A stretch of 64,000 nucleotides of DNA, from contig MKTD01000046.1 of NCBI GenBank assembly GCA_001898165.1, forward strand, positions 1-64,000, written 5' to 3'. Made by a program: the position numbers and the translations under genes. The DNA comes from Bacteroidia bacterium 43-41 (GTDB taxonomy: Bacteria; Bacteroidota; Bacteroidia; Bacteroidales; Dysgonomonadaceae). Position 1 is the first letter of the stretch. Every line of letters starts with the position of its first letter. Shown in pieces: positions 16,360 to 25,169 of the stretch. The notes under the pieces are model-generated. The model saw only the letters and a program-made list of their open reading frames with translations, searched no databases and was not told the DNA's origin.

Positions 16360-17832
16360 ATGATGCTTAAACATACTAAAATTGTAGCCACAATTTCGGA
16401 CAAGCGATGCGATGTCTCTTTCTTAAAGCAACTTTTTGACGAAGGAATGGATGTTGTCAGGTTAAATTCCGCTCACCTTGATGAAGAGGGATTCCTGAAA
16501 ATTATCAACAACGTTCGTGCCGTATCGGACAGAATTGCCATTCTGGTAGATACAAAAGGCCCGGAAATAAGAACAACTGTCGCCACCGAACCCATCAAAC
16601 TCACCACGGGCGATAGGGTGAAAGTTGTGGGGAATCCCCGGGAAATTTCCTCCAAAGAGGTCATTTATGTCTCTTACCCTAACATTGCCGATGAGATGAA
16701 TGTGGGGGACGATATACTGATTGATGACGGAGAGATTGACCTGAAAGTGATCGACAAGAATTCCGATCACCTGCTTTGTTGCGTGCAAAACGACGGAACG
16801 GTCGGAAGCCGTAAAAGTGTCAATATACCGGGTGTCCGTATCAATCTGCCGACCATTACCGGTCGCGACCGGGAGTTTATCGCTTTGGCAGATAAGCACA
16901 ACATTGATTTCATTGCCCACTCTTTTGTGCGATGCAAGGAAGATGTGATGGAAGTTCAGGCTATCCTGGATGAATTGAAAAGCCCGATAAAGATCATCGC
17001 AAAAATAGAAAATCAGGAGGGGGTGGACAAGGCCGACGAGATTCTGCGCCAGGCATACGGAATAATGGTCGCCCGCGGCGATCTGGGTATCGAGGTGGCA
17101 CAGGAAAAAATTCCCGCTATTCAACGAATGCTTATCCGGAAGGCGATTCAGTATAAAAAACCGGTGATTGTGGCTACGCAGATGCTCCACTCTATGATTG
17201 AGCATCCGCGGCCGACCCGGGCGGAGATCACCGATATAGCCAACGCCATTTACTACCGTACCGATGCCATAATGCTTAGCGGTGAAACAGCGTATGGTAA
17301 ATATCCGGTGGAGGCTGTGCGCACGATGACTAAAGTAGTTCACGAAACGGAAAAAACAAAACTGGCTGAAAATGACATCCGTGTCCCTTACGCATTTGAT
17401 GACAACGAGGTGACTTCATTCCTTGCCAAGCAGGCGGTGAAATCGGCAGCGCGGCTGAACACGAAAGCCATCTTTACCGACAGCCATACCGGGCGTACGG
17501 CTCGGGTCTTGGCTGCCTTTCGGGGGAGAAAACCCGTGTTTGCCATGACCACTACCGATCGCCTTGCACGGGAACTGGCTCTTTCCTATGGGGTCTGGGC
17601 GGAACATTTGCCGGGAAAAGGCATTGAGAATACCAAAGAGAGCCGCCGTGCATATTATGTGGCTGCTATTCGGAAAATGCTCGAACACAAAATGATAGAT
17701 AAGAAAGACCGGGTGGTTTATCTGGGTGGAAGTTTTGGAGAAACCGGCGGAACCACATACCTCGACATCAGCGAGGTGTGGAAGATTCTGGAAGCCAAAG
17801 AGAAATACAACCTGCCGGATTATACACAATAA
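16360..17832 (+). CDS. pyk: Pyruvate kinase
   Basis: A 490-residue glycolytic enzyme making pyruvate and ATP from phosphoenolpyruvate and ADP. It opens with KHTKIVATISDK and VVRLNSAHLDEEG. The catalytic barrel carries DTKGPEIRT, AKIENQEGVDKADEI (near residue 208), MVARGDLGIEV, and the ATQMLHSMIEHPRPTRAEI/LSGETAYGKYPVEAV pair. The C-terminal domain with THTGRTARVLAAFRG-like effector-site features is present (sequence here SHTGRTARVLAAF). The gene starts MMLKH; the second ATG is equally possible. It leads a compact plus-strand run with the O-methyltransferase and rbfA (2- and 6-base gaps). Confidence 0.96.
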   Translation: MMLKHTKIVATISDKRCDVSFLKQLFDEGMDVVRLNSAHLDEEGFLKIINNVRAVSDRIAILVDTKGPEIRTTVATEPIKLTTGDRVKVVGNPREISSKEVIYVSYPNIADEMNVGDDILIDDGEIDLKVIDKNSDHLLCCVQNDGTVGSRKSVNIPGVRINLPTITGRDREFIALADKHNIDFIAHSFVRCKEDVMEVQAILDELKSPIKIIAKIENQEGVDKADEILRQAYGIMVARGDLGIEVAQEKIPAIQRMLIRKAIQYKKPVIVATQMLHSMIEHPRPTRAEITDIANAIYYRTDAIMLSGETAYGKYPVEAVRTMTKVVHETEKTKLAENDIRVPYAFDDNEVTSFLAKQAVKSAARLNTKAIFTDSHTGRTARVLAAFRGRKPVFAMTTTDRLARELALSYGVWAEHLPGKGIENTKESRRAYYVAAIRKMLEHKMIDKKDRVVYLGGSFGETGGTTYLDISEVWKILEAKEKYNLPDYTQ

Positions 17833-17834
17833 AA

Positions 17835-18470
17835 ATGGATAGTAAATTAGAAGAATATATTTTATCCCATATTGATGCGGAGCCGGGCGTGTTGAAAAAG
17901 ATTGACCGGGATGCCCACGTTAAACTGCTGCGTACAAGTATGATATCGGGTCATTTGCAAGGCCGGTTCCTGAAGATGCTGACGCAAATGATTCGTCCGG
18001 AACGGATACTGGAAATAGGGACTTTTATAGGATATTCCACGTTGTGTTTTGCTGAAGGGCTGGAAGAAAATGCCGAAGTGCATACCATAGAAATCGACGA
18101 TGAACTGGAAGGTTATATCCGTTCAAATTTTGCGCAATCTGAATTTGGGAACAAGATAAAACTGCATATCGGAGATGCTTTACAAATAATTCCGGAATTT
18201 GAAGAGGGAAGTTTCGATCTTGCCTTTATCGATGCCGATAAGGAACAGTACTGGGAATATTTTGAAACAACGCTTCCGAAGATCAGGAAAGGCGGGTTTA
18301 TCCTTGTTGACAATACGCTCTGGTATGGAAAAGTAGTGGAAGAAGTGGAGAGTAACGATTGGGCAACTCAGGGAATTTTGGAATTCAACCGGAAACTGGC
18401 TAACGACGACAGGGTAGAAAAAGTGATCCTCCCCATACGGGACGGAGTGACGATTATTCGAAAAAAATAG
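17835..18470 (+). CDS. SAM-dependent O-methyltransferase, COMT-like
   Basis: A 211-residue class I methyltransferase of the catechol/caffeoyl-CoA O-methyltransferase-like family (Methyltransf_3). It has the SAM-binding motif ILEIGTFIGYSTLCFAE, the acidic VHTIEIDDE, and FDLAFIDADKEQYWEY with the metal-ligand aspartate region. DNTLWYGKV follows. I start at the ATG at 17835, 2 bases after the pyk stop; an upstream in-frame start would overlap pyk by 55 bases and lacks family similarity. Substrate unknown. The tight spacing with pyk and rbfA suggests cotranscription, not shared function. Confidence 0.92.
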   Translation: MDSKLEEYILSHIDAEPGVLKKIDRDAHVKLLRTSMISGHLQGRFLKMLTQMIRPERILEIGTFIGYSTLCFAEGLEENAEVHTIEIDDELEGYIRSNFAQSEFGNKIKLHIGDALQIIPEFEEGSFDLAFIDADKEQYWEYFETTLPKIRKGGFILVDNTLWYGKVVEEVESNDWATQGILEFNRKLANDDRVEKVILPIRDGVTIIRKK

Positions 18471-18476
18471 AAAAGA

Positions 18477-18809
18477 ATGGAGACAAACAGACAACAAAAA
18501 GTAAACCGGCTGATTCAGAAAGAACTCGGCGAGATCTTCCTGATGGAAACCAAGAAAATGCAGGGCGTGCTTGTCTCGGTTACGCATGTTCGTGTAACCC
18601 CCGACTTGGGAATGGCACACTCGTACCTGAGCATTTTCCCTTCGGAAAAAGGGAGCGAAATGGTGCGGAACATCAACGATAACGTGAAGTCAATCCGGTT
18701 CAATTTGGGAAAAAGGATCGGAAAACAGTTGCGTATAGTTCCGGAGTTGGTTTTTTATCTGGACGACTCGCTCGATTACATCGAAAATATAGATAAATTG
18801 TTAAAATAA
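18477..18809 (+). CDS. rbfA: Ribosome-binding factor A
   Basis: A 110-residue protein that binds the 30S subunit and helps mature the 5' end region of 16S rRNA. It has the KH-like RbfA fold with the usual N-terminal RQQKVNRLIQKELGEIF, VTHVRVTPDLGMAHSYLSIFP in the middle, and the C-terminal LVFYLDDSLDYIENIDKLL. Family-typical length. It is located 6 bases after the methyltransferase and 6 bases before the permease gene, which is a conserved rbfA-permease pair in Bacteroidales. Confidence 0.95.
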   Translation: METNRQQKVNRLIQKELGEIFLMETKKMQGVLVSVTHVRVTPDLGMAHSYLSIFPSEKGSEMVRNINDNVKSIRFNLGKRIGKQLRIVPELVFYLDDSLDYIENIDKLLK

Positions 18810-18815
18810 ATCGCA

Positions 18816-20042
18816 TTGAATCTTTCACTTTTTATCGCCAGCCGGTATCTATTCTCTAAGAAATCACATAACGCCATCAACGTTATTTCGCTCATTTCGG
18901 TGTGTGGAATTGCTATTGCAACTATGGCGATGGTTTGTGTTTTGTCGGTTTTCAACGGATTTGGCGGAATTGTGGAAGGGATGTTCAGTGCTTTTGATCC
19001 GGACTTGAAAATTACGGCCAAAGCCGGAAAAGTATTCGATTACCATACACCCGGATTCGACAAGGCATTACGGGTTGAAGGTATTCAGATGATATCGGAG
19101 TCATTGGAAGAGAATGCGTTGTATAAATACGGCGACCGTCAGGTCCCGGTTCTGGTAAAAGGAGTATCGGAAGAGTTCAGGTTGATGACCGATATGGATA
19201 AACTTATGGTTGACGGCAGGTTTCGCCTTACCGAAGACGTTGTTAATTATACTACCCTGGGGGCCGGCTTGGCAATGACGCTGGGCGCACGGGCAGGATT
19301 TGTAACCCCGGTTGAAATCTACGCTCCCAAGCGCGATGTGAATGTGAATCTGGCTAATCCGTCGGCTGCGTTTACCCGAAAAGAGATTATGGTGGGCGGG
19401 GTTTTCAGCCTCAATCAACCCGATGTGGATGACCAGATGGCAATTGTCCCCATCAGTTTGACGCGTGAGCTGTTCAGCTATGAAAACGAAGTCTCCTCCC
19501 TCGATATTATGCTTTCTCCCGATGCTTCGGTCAAAAAAGTGAAAGCTGAAATTGAGAAGATATTGGGATCCGGTTTTTCAGTGGAAGACCGGTACGAACA
19601 GCAAATTGAGTCGTTCAGGATGTTGCAGATTGAGAAATGGGTAACGTTCCTTATCCTGGCATTTATCCTTTTAATAGCTGTTTTTAATGTTGTTGGATCA
19701 TTGTCGATGCTGATTGTGGAAAAGACGATTGACATCAAAAGTTTAAAAGATATGGGAGCAAGCAACAACCTTATCTCGCGTATTTTTTTGTACGAAGGCT
19801 GGTTGATCGCCTTTTTCGGAATTGTTTCGGGTATTGTAGTCGGGTTGACCTTGTGTCTGTTGCAACAACATTTTGGGTTGCTTCGCCTGAGTAATGTCCC
19901 CGGAGCTTATGTGGTAGATGCCTATCCGGTAATTGTGCGATTCTGGGATATAGTAACTGTTTTTGTGGCAGTTAGCATCATTTCGTTGCTTACGGTATTC
20001 TATCCCATCAATAACCTGAAGAAAAAATTAAACGGATTATAA
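18816..20042 (+). CDS. LolC/E-type ABC transporter permease
   Basis: A 408-residue FtsX-like permease. An N-terminal membrane segment (about residues 20-45) is followed by a large extracytoplasmic MacB-like domain and three C-terminal membrane helices (about 265-400), ending in FYPINNLKKKLNG. This is the LolC/LolE architecture of lipoprotein-releasing complexes. The ATPase partner is not adjacent. The start codon is TTG at 18816, 6 bases after the rbfA stop: the family N-terminus NLSLFIASRYLFSKKSHNAIN begins immediately after it, and the first in-frame ATG would delete the first membrane segment. Likely inner-membrane lipoprotein sorting, though the substrate is inferred from the family. Confidence 0.88.
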   Translation: MNLSLFIASRYLFSKKSHNAINVISLISVCGIAIATMAMVCVLSVFNGFGGIVEGMFSAFDPDLKITAKAGKVFDYHTPGFDKALRVEGIQMISESLEENALYKYGDRQVPVLVKGVSEEFRLMTDMDKLMVDGRFRLTEDVVNYTTLGAGLAMTLGARAGFVTPVEIYAPKRDVNVNLANPSAAFTRKEIMVGGVFSLNQPDVDDQMAIVPISLTRELFSYENEVSSLDIMLSPDASVKKVKAEIEKILGSGFSVEDRYEQQIESFRMLQIEKWVTFLILAFILLIAVFNVVGSLSMLIVEKTIDIKSLKDMGASNNLISRIFLYEGWLIAFFGIVSGIVVGLTLCLLQQHFGLLRLSNVPGAYVVDAYPVIVRFWDIVTVFVAVSIISLLTVFYPINNLKKKLNGL

Positions 20043-20055
20043 TAAAAAAAAAGTT

Positions 20056-21372
20056 ATGAAGATTGCAGTAGTTGGAACAGGATATGTAGGGTTGGTTTCA
20101 GGCGCTTGCTTTGCCGAAATGGGTGTGGAGGTGACCTGTGTGGATATTGACAAAGCCAAGATCGAAGGATTGAAACAAGGCATTATCCCTATTTATGAGC
20201 CCGGATTGAAAAATATCGTCATTCGTAATTACGATGCCGGCAGGTTGCAGTTTGCGACCGATTTGCCATCGGTTTTAAACAATATGGATATGGTTTTCAT
20301 AGCTGTCGGGACACCTTCGGACGAAGACGGCAATGCTGAAATGAAATACGTTTGGACTGTTGCCGAAACCATTGGCGAGCACATTGAAAAACCGCTGTTG
20401 ATCGTCACAAAAAGTACCGTCCCGGTGGGCACCTCGCACCGGATAAAAGAACGGGTGCAGGAACGATTAGCTGAACGCGGTATCAACGATCTGAAATTTG
20501 ATGTGGCTTCCAATCCCGAATTTTTGAAAGAAGGCGCGGCCGTTGACGATTTTATGAGTCCCGACCGTGTAGTGGTGGGCGTGGAGTCGGAGTGGGCCAA
20601 AGAGTTAATGACGCGGCTTTATCGCCCGTTCTTGCTCAATAATTTCCGTGTGATTTTTATGGATATTCTTTCGTCGGAAATGACCAAATATGCTTCTAAC
20701 GCTATGCTCGCAACGCGAATCAGCTTTATGAACGATGTTGCCAACTTGTGCGAGCGGGTGGGCGCCGATGTAAATATGGTGCGTCGGGGGATTGGCAGCG
20801 ACACGCGTATCGGGAAGAACTTCCTTTACCCGGGTTGCGGTTACGGCGGAAGTTGCTTCCCAAAGGACGTGAAAGCCATCATAAAAGTGGCCGAGAATGT
20901 CGGATACGAGATGAGTGTGTTGAAGGCGGTGGAGCAGGTAAACGAAAACCAGAAGAAGATTCTTTTTCAAAAATTCAACGAGTTCTTCAACGGCAGTATA
21001 GAAGGTAAAACCGTTGCTGTCTGGGGACTATCTTTCAAGCCCGAAACAGATGACATGCGCGATGCTCCGTCTCTGCAACTTGTTAACAGTTTACTGAAAT
21101 CAGACGTAAATGTCCGTGCATATGATCCGGCGGCGATGGCTGAAGCGAAGAAGCATTTAAACGATAAAATATATTACGCCAAAGATATTTACGACGCTGC
21201 AAACAATGCCGATGCCCTTATCGTTCCTACGGAATGGAAAGAATTCCGCCTTCCCAACTGGGAAATACTGAAAAAAATAATGCGCACGCATTTAGTTATC
21301 GACGGCCGGAATATTTACAACAAAGAAGACCTCTCTTCCTATGGGTTCGAATACCGGGGAATAGGTTTATAA
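20056..21372 (+). CDS. ugd: UDP-glucose 6-dehydrogenase
   Basis: A 438-residue NAD-dependent enzyme oxidising UDP-glucose to UDP-glucuronate for envelope polysaccharides. It has the Rossmann motif GTGYVGLVSGACFAE at residues 7-21, STVPVGTSH, NPEFLKEG, and the catalytic cysteine at about 267 in GYGGSCFPKD. The C-terminal domain carries WGLSFKPETDDMRDAPS. No polysaccharide cluster surrounds it, so it looks like a housekeeping copy. The nitroreductase follows after 24 bases. Confidence 0.96.
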   Translation: MKIAVVGTGYVGLVSGACFAEMGVEVTCVDIDKAKIEGLKQGIIPIYEPGLKNIVIRNYDAGRLQFATDLPSVLNNMDMVFIAVGTPSDEDGNAEMKYVWTVAETIGEHIEKPLLIVTKSTVPVGTSHRIKERVQERLAERGINDLKFDVASNPEFLKEGAAVDDFMSPDRVVVGVESEWAKELMTRLYRPFLLNNFRVIFMDILSSEMTKYASNAMLATRISFMNDVANLCERVGADVNMVRRGIGSDTRIGKNFLYPGCGYGGSCFPKDVKAIIKVAENVGYEMSVLKAVEQVNENQKKILFQKFNEFFNGSIEGKTVAVWGLSFKPETDDMRDAPSLQLVNSLLKSDVNVRAYDPAAMAEAKKHLNDKIYYAKDIYDAANNADALIVPTEWKEFRLPNWEILKKIMRTHLVIDGRNIYNKEDLSSYGFEYRGIGL

Positions 21373-21396
21373 CATGGAGTTCAGGTTATCAAAAAA

Positions 21397-22026
21397 ATGA
21401 AATTAATAGAAACCCTCAACTGGCGTTATGCCACGAAACGGATGACAGGAGAAAAGATCCCCGAAGGTGATCTCGGTATTATCCTGGAAGCTATTCGTTT
21501 GACGCCTACCGCATATGGTTTACAGCCTTTTAAAGTGGTTGTTGCCCGGAATAAAGAGTTACTGGACGAGATCTTTAAAAAATCCTGTCCGCAACTTGTA
21601 ATTCAACAATGTTCCCATCTGCTTATTTTTAAAGCTAAGAAAAAACTTGGCCCTGAATATCTGGAAGGCTATCTGAAAGAGATGAAGCGCCTGAGAAATT
21701 CCACCGATGAATACATTGCCGGTTATCGTTCCAAAATCCGCAAAGTGATTGATAACCCACAGGTGAACAGGTTTAGCTGGATGATTCGGCAAACCTATAT
21801 TGCATTAGGATATGCTACCATTGCCGCTGCAGAGTTGGGAATTGATGCTACTCCTATAGAAGGGTTTGACTCACAGGCGCTTAATGAGATTCTCAATCTC
21901 AATACTGAAAAAGAAGAGGCTGTGGTGATGCTGGCCCTGGGTTATCGGGACGAGAAAGAGGACAAACTGATTCAGTTGGCCAAAATCAGAAAACCGATGG
22001 AACTAATGGTTGAGAGGATATACTAA
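21397..22026 (+). CDS. Nitroreductase family NAD(P)H oxidoreductase
   Basis: A 209-residue FMN-dependent nitroreductase-fold protein. It has the N-terminal WRYATKRMTGEKIP, the FMN-contact LTPTAYGLQPFKVVV, a central helix-rich insert, and the C-terminal VVMLALGYRDEKEDK. Closest in layout to NfsB/dihydropteridine-reductase-like proteins. Substrate unknown; these enzymes reduce quinones and nitroaromatics. Its stop codon overlaps the convergent gldN stop by 4 bases (22023-22026), so no terminator separates the two units. Confidence 0.92.
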   Translation: MKLIETLNWRYATKRMTGEKIPEGDLGIILEAIRLTPTAYGLQPFKVVVARNKELLDEIFKKSCPQLVIQQCSHLLIFKAKKKLGPEYLEGYLKEMKRLRNSTDEYIAGYRSKIRKVIDNPQVNRFSWMIRQTYIALGYATIAAAELGIDATPIEGFDSQALNEILNLNTEKEEAVVMLALGYRDEKEDKLIQLAKIRKPMELMVERIY

Positions 22027-22895
22027 TACCTTCTGTCCCGCATTGTGTTTGAACTTCCCGTTGATGAAGGCCTTGTTGCGTTTCTTCTTGCCTTGCGCCC
22101 TTTTATTGCAGGTTGAACCAACGTTGAGTCGCTGTTCTCTTTCCACAACCTCTCTTTAAAATCTTTGAGCTCTTGTTCAATCCTCTGCTGCTCAGCTTTC
22201 ATCTCTTCGGGTGTGGAGGTGTATTGCGAAATGGCGAGATTGCGCGGGTTGGTGATTTTGTAAATTTCACCGTCGTACTTGTTCCTGCGGAAGAAATCGT
22301 CGATGGTCCCTGTCATGGTGTTGTTGAGGCTCGATGTCATGATAGGCATACGCAACGCATACGGGCGGAGCTCATCGTATGGGATCCAGAAAAGCGGATA
22401 GCGGACGGTATTGGCTTCGTAATCACCCTGACGATATATAATGGGGCATACGGCAATTGTTTTTACGCCGTAATTCGATGTTCCGGTCTCAAAATAGTAA
22501 ACTTCTTTCAGGTAATAACCCCGTACTTCGTGACTGGGAATGTCCACATCGCTGATGACGGAGATCCCGAACCTGTCGAGGAACTCTTTGAAATCAATTT
22601 TGTATTCATCCGTGAAAACCTCTCTGCCGTCTAAATATTCGTAAGCTGAAATTTTATTCTCGGAGAGGAGTTTGAAAATCATTGTGAAAAGATTCATCCG
22701 TCCCTGTTCCGGTATTACCGGGTAATAGAGCGGGGCATTCTTTTCTTTTGATAAATCGAGGTAACGATAAACCTCGCGTATCCATTTTGCACCTTCGATA
22801 TCCGTAGATTGTGCAGCGCGGGCTGTTTCCTGGGCAAAACTGTTCCCTATTCCACAAAAAAAGAATAACGAAATAAGTATTGTTGTAAGTTTCAT
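22023..22895 (-). CDS. gldN: T9SS component GldN/PorN
   Basis: A 290-residue periplasmic protein of the type IX secretion system. It forms the outer-membrane-associated ring with the lipoprotein GldK and contacts GldM. A signal peptide (residues 1-21, ending NSFA-QE) precedes EGAKWIREVYRYLDLSKEKNAPLY-type GldN sequence. Core motifs include FKEFLDRFGISVIS, GYYLKEVYYFETG and YPLFWIPYDELRP. The C-terminal 40 residues are basic, low complexity and probably disordered. It is the last gene of porP-gldK-gldL-gldM-gldN, 23 bases after gldM. Confidence 0.94.
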   Translation of the reverse strand: MKLTTILISLFFFCGIGNSFAQETARAAQSTDIEGAKWIREVYRYLDLSKEKNAPLYYPVIPEQGRMNLFTMIFKLLSENKISAYEYLDGREVFTDEYKIDFKEFLDRFGISVISDVDIPSHEVRGYYLKEVYYFETGTSNYGVKTIAVCPIIYRQGDYEANTVRYPLFWIPYDELRPYALRMPIMTSSLNNTMTGTIDDFFRRNKYDGEIYKITNPRNLAISQYTSTPEEMKAEQQRIEQELKDFKERLWKENSDSTLVQPAIKGRKARRNATRPSSTGSSNTMRDRRY

Positions 22896-22918
22896 TGTCG
22901 TATATTTTCTATCATTAA

Positions 22919-24475
22919 TCAGTTCACCCTCACTTCAATTACCGCTATTTCTCTTTCCAAACCATCGGGACCGGTGGCTTTCACTCCCGATATATAGAAA
23001 TATTTACCGTGCTGCAACCGGCGGATTTGCTCTTTTTGCCTTTCCGAAAACCGGCTTCCGTTTGAGATCTCGGGAATAGCATTTCCCATAGAATCGAAAA
23101 ACACAGTGCGAAAACCGGTTACCTGAAAGGGGATGTTTAAAATTCCATCGTCGATGGCGGCCTTTATTCCGGAAGCATTTACCAAAACGGATTTTGACAG
23201 GCCTCCCCCTTTAAACATAACCGGATTTCCGTTGACATCGGTATATTCGATGTAAGGGGTGGGGTTTGGCAATGCACGAACATGAAAACTTTTGGCTGCT
23301 AATTGCCGTATTTGGCTACCCGTCCTCGCCGATATCGAGATGGTGGCATCCCGGCCGGCAGCCAAAGGTTTTGCCACCCATAGGTTGCCTTTCCTGACGA
23401 GTGAGCCGTTGGTCATTGTAGCCGTAACGTCTTGCGGTGTAATTCCCGGGACCGAGATACTTATTTCGTTCTCTATCCCCGCATAAAGAACGTTCATCAG
23501 TGTCGGCGCAATGGTAGCCATAGGCTCGATAACGGTGTAACTGTCCGAAAAGGGCCTGCGCATTATACTGCCGTCGCCTCCCGCCATTTCGATATAACCC
23601 TCCACCGGAAAAGTTCCCGTACCGGTGTTTACTGCGGAGAAAAGCCCTTTGGCTGAAGGATCGAGTGATTTGCCGTTTACGAATATGTTGGGAGTTTGTG
23701 TGGAATCTTCTGCCGAAAGGACGATCCGGGCGTTATACGTACCGCCCTGAATAATCACTTTTGATTCAGGAATAACGTATGCATTTATTTGGTTTACTCT
23801 AAAATCGCTCACATCGACGCTGTTGAGCAGGCTGTTCAGTGCTTCGCCTTCCGATGACCTGACATCGTTCTGTATCTTGGAAAGAATGGCCACGGCTGCC
23901 GATACAGGCATATTCTCAAAGAGCGATTCCTCCCAGTTTTTATTGGGATCGCTCCTCTTGGACGGAGCGGTGCTGAGATTGTTTTCAATGATTTTGCGGC
24001 GATTGGGATCGTGGATGAGTTCCGTTACGGTTTGGCGGTAACTTCGGATGTTTGTACGCAATTTACTTCCCCGCCGGGTTGAAGGCGATAGCATCACAAC
24101 GGATGCTGCATCTAAATTATCTTTATTTTTAATTTTGCAGGCATCGCCTTTTTTACCATCCGCCTCCTTCGCCATCATCATTTTCAGGCCCTCCATGTAG
24201 TCCACTAACGAATCGCTCATCTGTTTTACCTGTATGCCTTTGTCGTACCACTCGCCTGCTTTTTCCCTGTTTTGAGTGTTATATTTCTCAAGCTCACCCA
24301 TAATCAACTGATTCCTTGTGTGCATATTATCCGATGAATTGTTCAGGCTGTCGCCAACAATATCGAATCCATTGAGCACATCTGATGATACGTTGAGCGC
24401 CAGCATAGCGATAAACACCAGATACATCAGGTTTATCATTTTCTGACGGGGAGAGTTTGGGTTGTTATATACCAT
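22919..24475 (-). CDS. gldM: T9SS motor component GldM/PorM
   Basis: A 518-residue inner-membrane protein. One transmembrane helix lies near the N-terminus (KMINLMYLVFIAMLALNVSS, about residues 13-32), followed by a long periplasmic part of four Ig-like domains that reaches the GldK/N ring. With GldL it forms the proton-driven rotary motor of T9SS and gliding. Features fitting the family are the early DVLNGFDIVGDSL and the helical D1 region around residues 40-220. Four-domain length is normal. It begins 5 bases after gldL's stop, indicating translational coupling. Confidence 0.95.
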   Translation of the reverse strand: MVYNNPNSPRQKMINLMYLVFIAMLALNVSSDVLNGFDIVGDSLNNSSDNMHTRNQLIMGELEKYNTQNREKAGEWYDKGIQVKQMSDSLVDYMEGLKMMMAKEADGKKGDACKIKNKDNLDAASVVMLSPSTRRGSKLRTNIRSYRQTVTELIHDPNRRKIIENNLSTAPSKRSDPNKNWEESLFENMPVSAAVAILSKIQNDVRSSEGEALNSLLNSVDVSDFRVNQINAYVIPESKVIIQGGTYNARIVLSAEDSTQTPNIFVNGKSLDPSAKGLFSAVNTGTGTFPVEGYIEMAGGDGSIMRRPFSDSYTVIEPMATIAPTLMNVLYAGIENEISISVPGITPQDVTATMTNGSLVRKGNLWVAKPLAAGRDATISISARTGSQIRQLAAKSFHVRALPNPTPYIEYTDVNGNPVMFKGGGLSKSVLVNASGIKAAIDDGILNIPFQVTGFRTVFFDSMGNAIPEISNGSRFSERQKEQIRRLQHGKYFYISGVKATGPDGLEREIAVIEVRVN

Positions 24476-24480
24476 TCAAT

Positions 24481-25152
24481 TTACGATTTTTGTGAAGTCA
24501 TCGCCTCAATCAAGCGGCCGTAAATCTGGTTCAGTTCCCGGATTTGTTGGGTCATTTTCTCGGTTTCCCGGCGGAAGACAGAACTGTCGGGAACGCTTCC
24601 TTCGTACATCTCTTTTATTCTGTCCAGCCCTTTATTGATACGGTCGAGCGTGTCAATTTGCCCGCTGATCCCCTTTAACTGAATTTCGTAAATGGTGTTC
24701 AATCCCGATATATTGCGGTTGAGTGCTTCCATTTGCTGAATATATCCTAAAGTGTTCAGGTTGATACTCTGCGAATTATCGAGAATATACCGATAAGACT
24801 CCTGTAGCGAGCCCGATATTTTTGTAAGCGTTTCCGTTGCTTGTGCAAATTTCATTACGTTGTCTGAAGCTGATACAGGTTGATCCGTAGAATCTTTGGA
24901 GCCGACGGTGGCGGGACGGACATTTTCATATCCCTTTGGCGGGCGGTCCAATCCGTAGAGGATGAAAACAATACACTCTATTGCCATTCCCGTACCGAAG
25001 ATGATATTCCCCCAAATACCCCACCAATGCAACACTTTGACCATGGCCCCGAAAATAACGATGGCCGCACCAAAGCTGTAGGCGTATTGAAGAAATCGCT
25101 GTCCGTTATCGGTTTGGAGGGTATTTTCTATTTTTCTGATTATCTTATTCAT
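24481..25152 (-). CDS. gldL: T9SS motor component GldL/PorL
   Basis: A 223-residue inner-membrane protein with two transmembrane helices (about residues 24-41 and 46-66) and a cytoplasmic helical tail. It pairs with GldM to form the ion-driven motor. Charged residues sit in the helices: Lys39 and His42 near the end of helix 1 and Glu59 in helix 2. These probably match the residues implicated in proton coupling in Flavobacterium GldL (inference from position). I start at the ATG at 25152 (MNKIIRKIEN); a longer frame would overlap gldK. A 17-base gap separates it from gldK. Confidence 0.94.
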   Translation of the reverse strand: MNKIIRKIENTLQTDNGQRFLQYAYSFGAAIVIFGAMVKVLHWWGIWGNIIFGTGMAIECIVFILYGLDRPPKGYENVRPATVGSKDSTDQPVSASDNVMKFAQATETLTKISGSLQESYRYILDNSQSINLNTLGYIQQMEALNRNISGLNTIYEIQLKGISGQIDTLDRINKGLDRIKEMYEGSVPDSSVFRRETEKMTQQIRELNQIYGRLIEAMTSQKS

Positions 25153-25169
25153 ATTCTGTTGTTTATAGG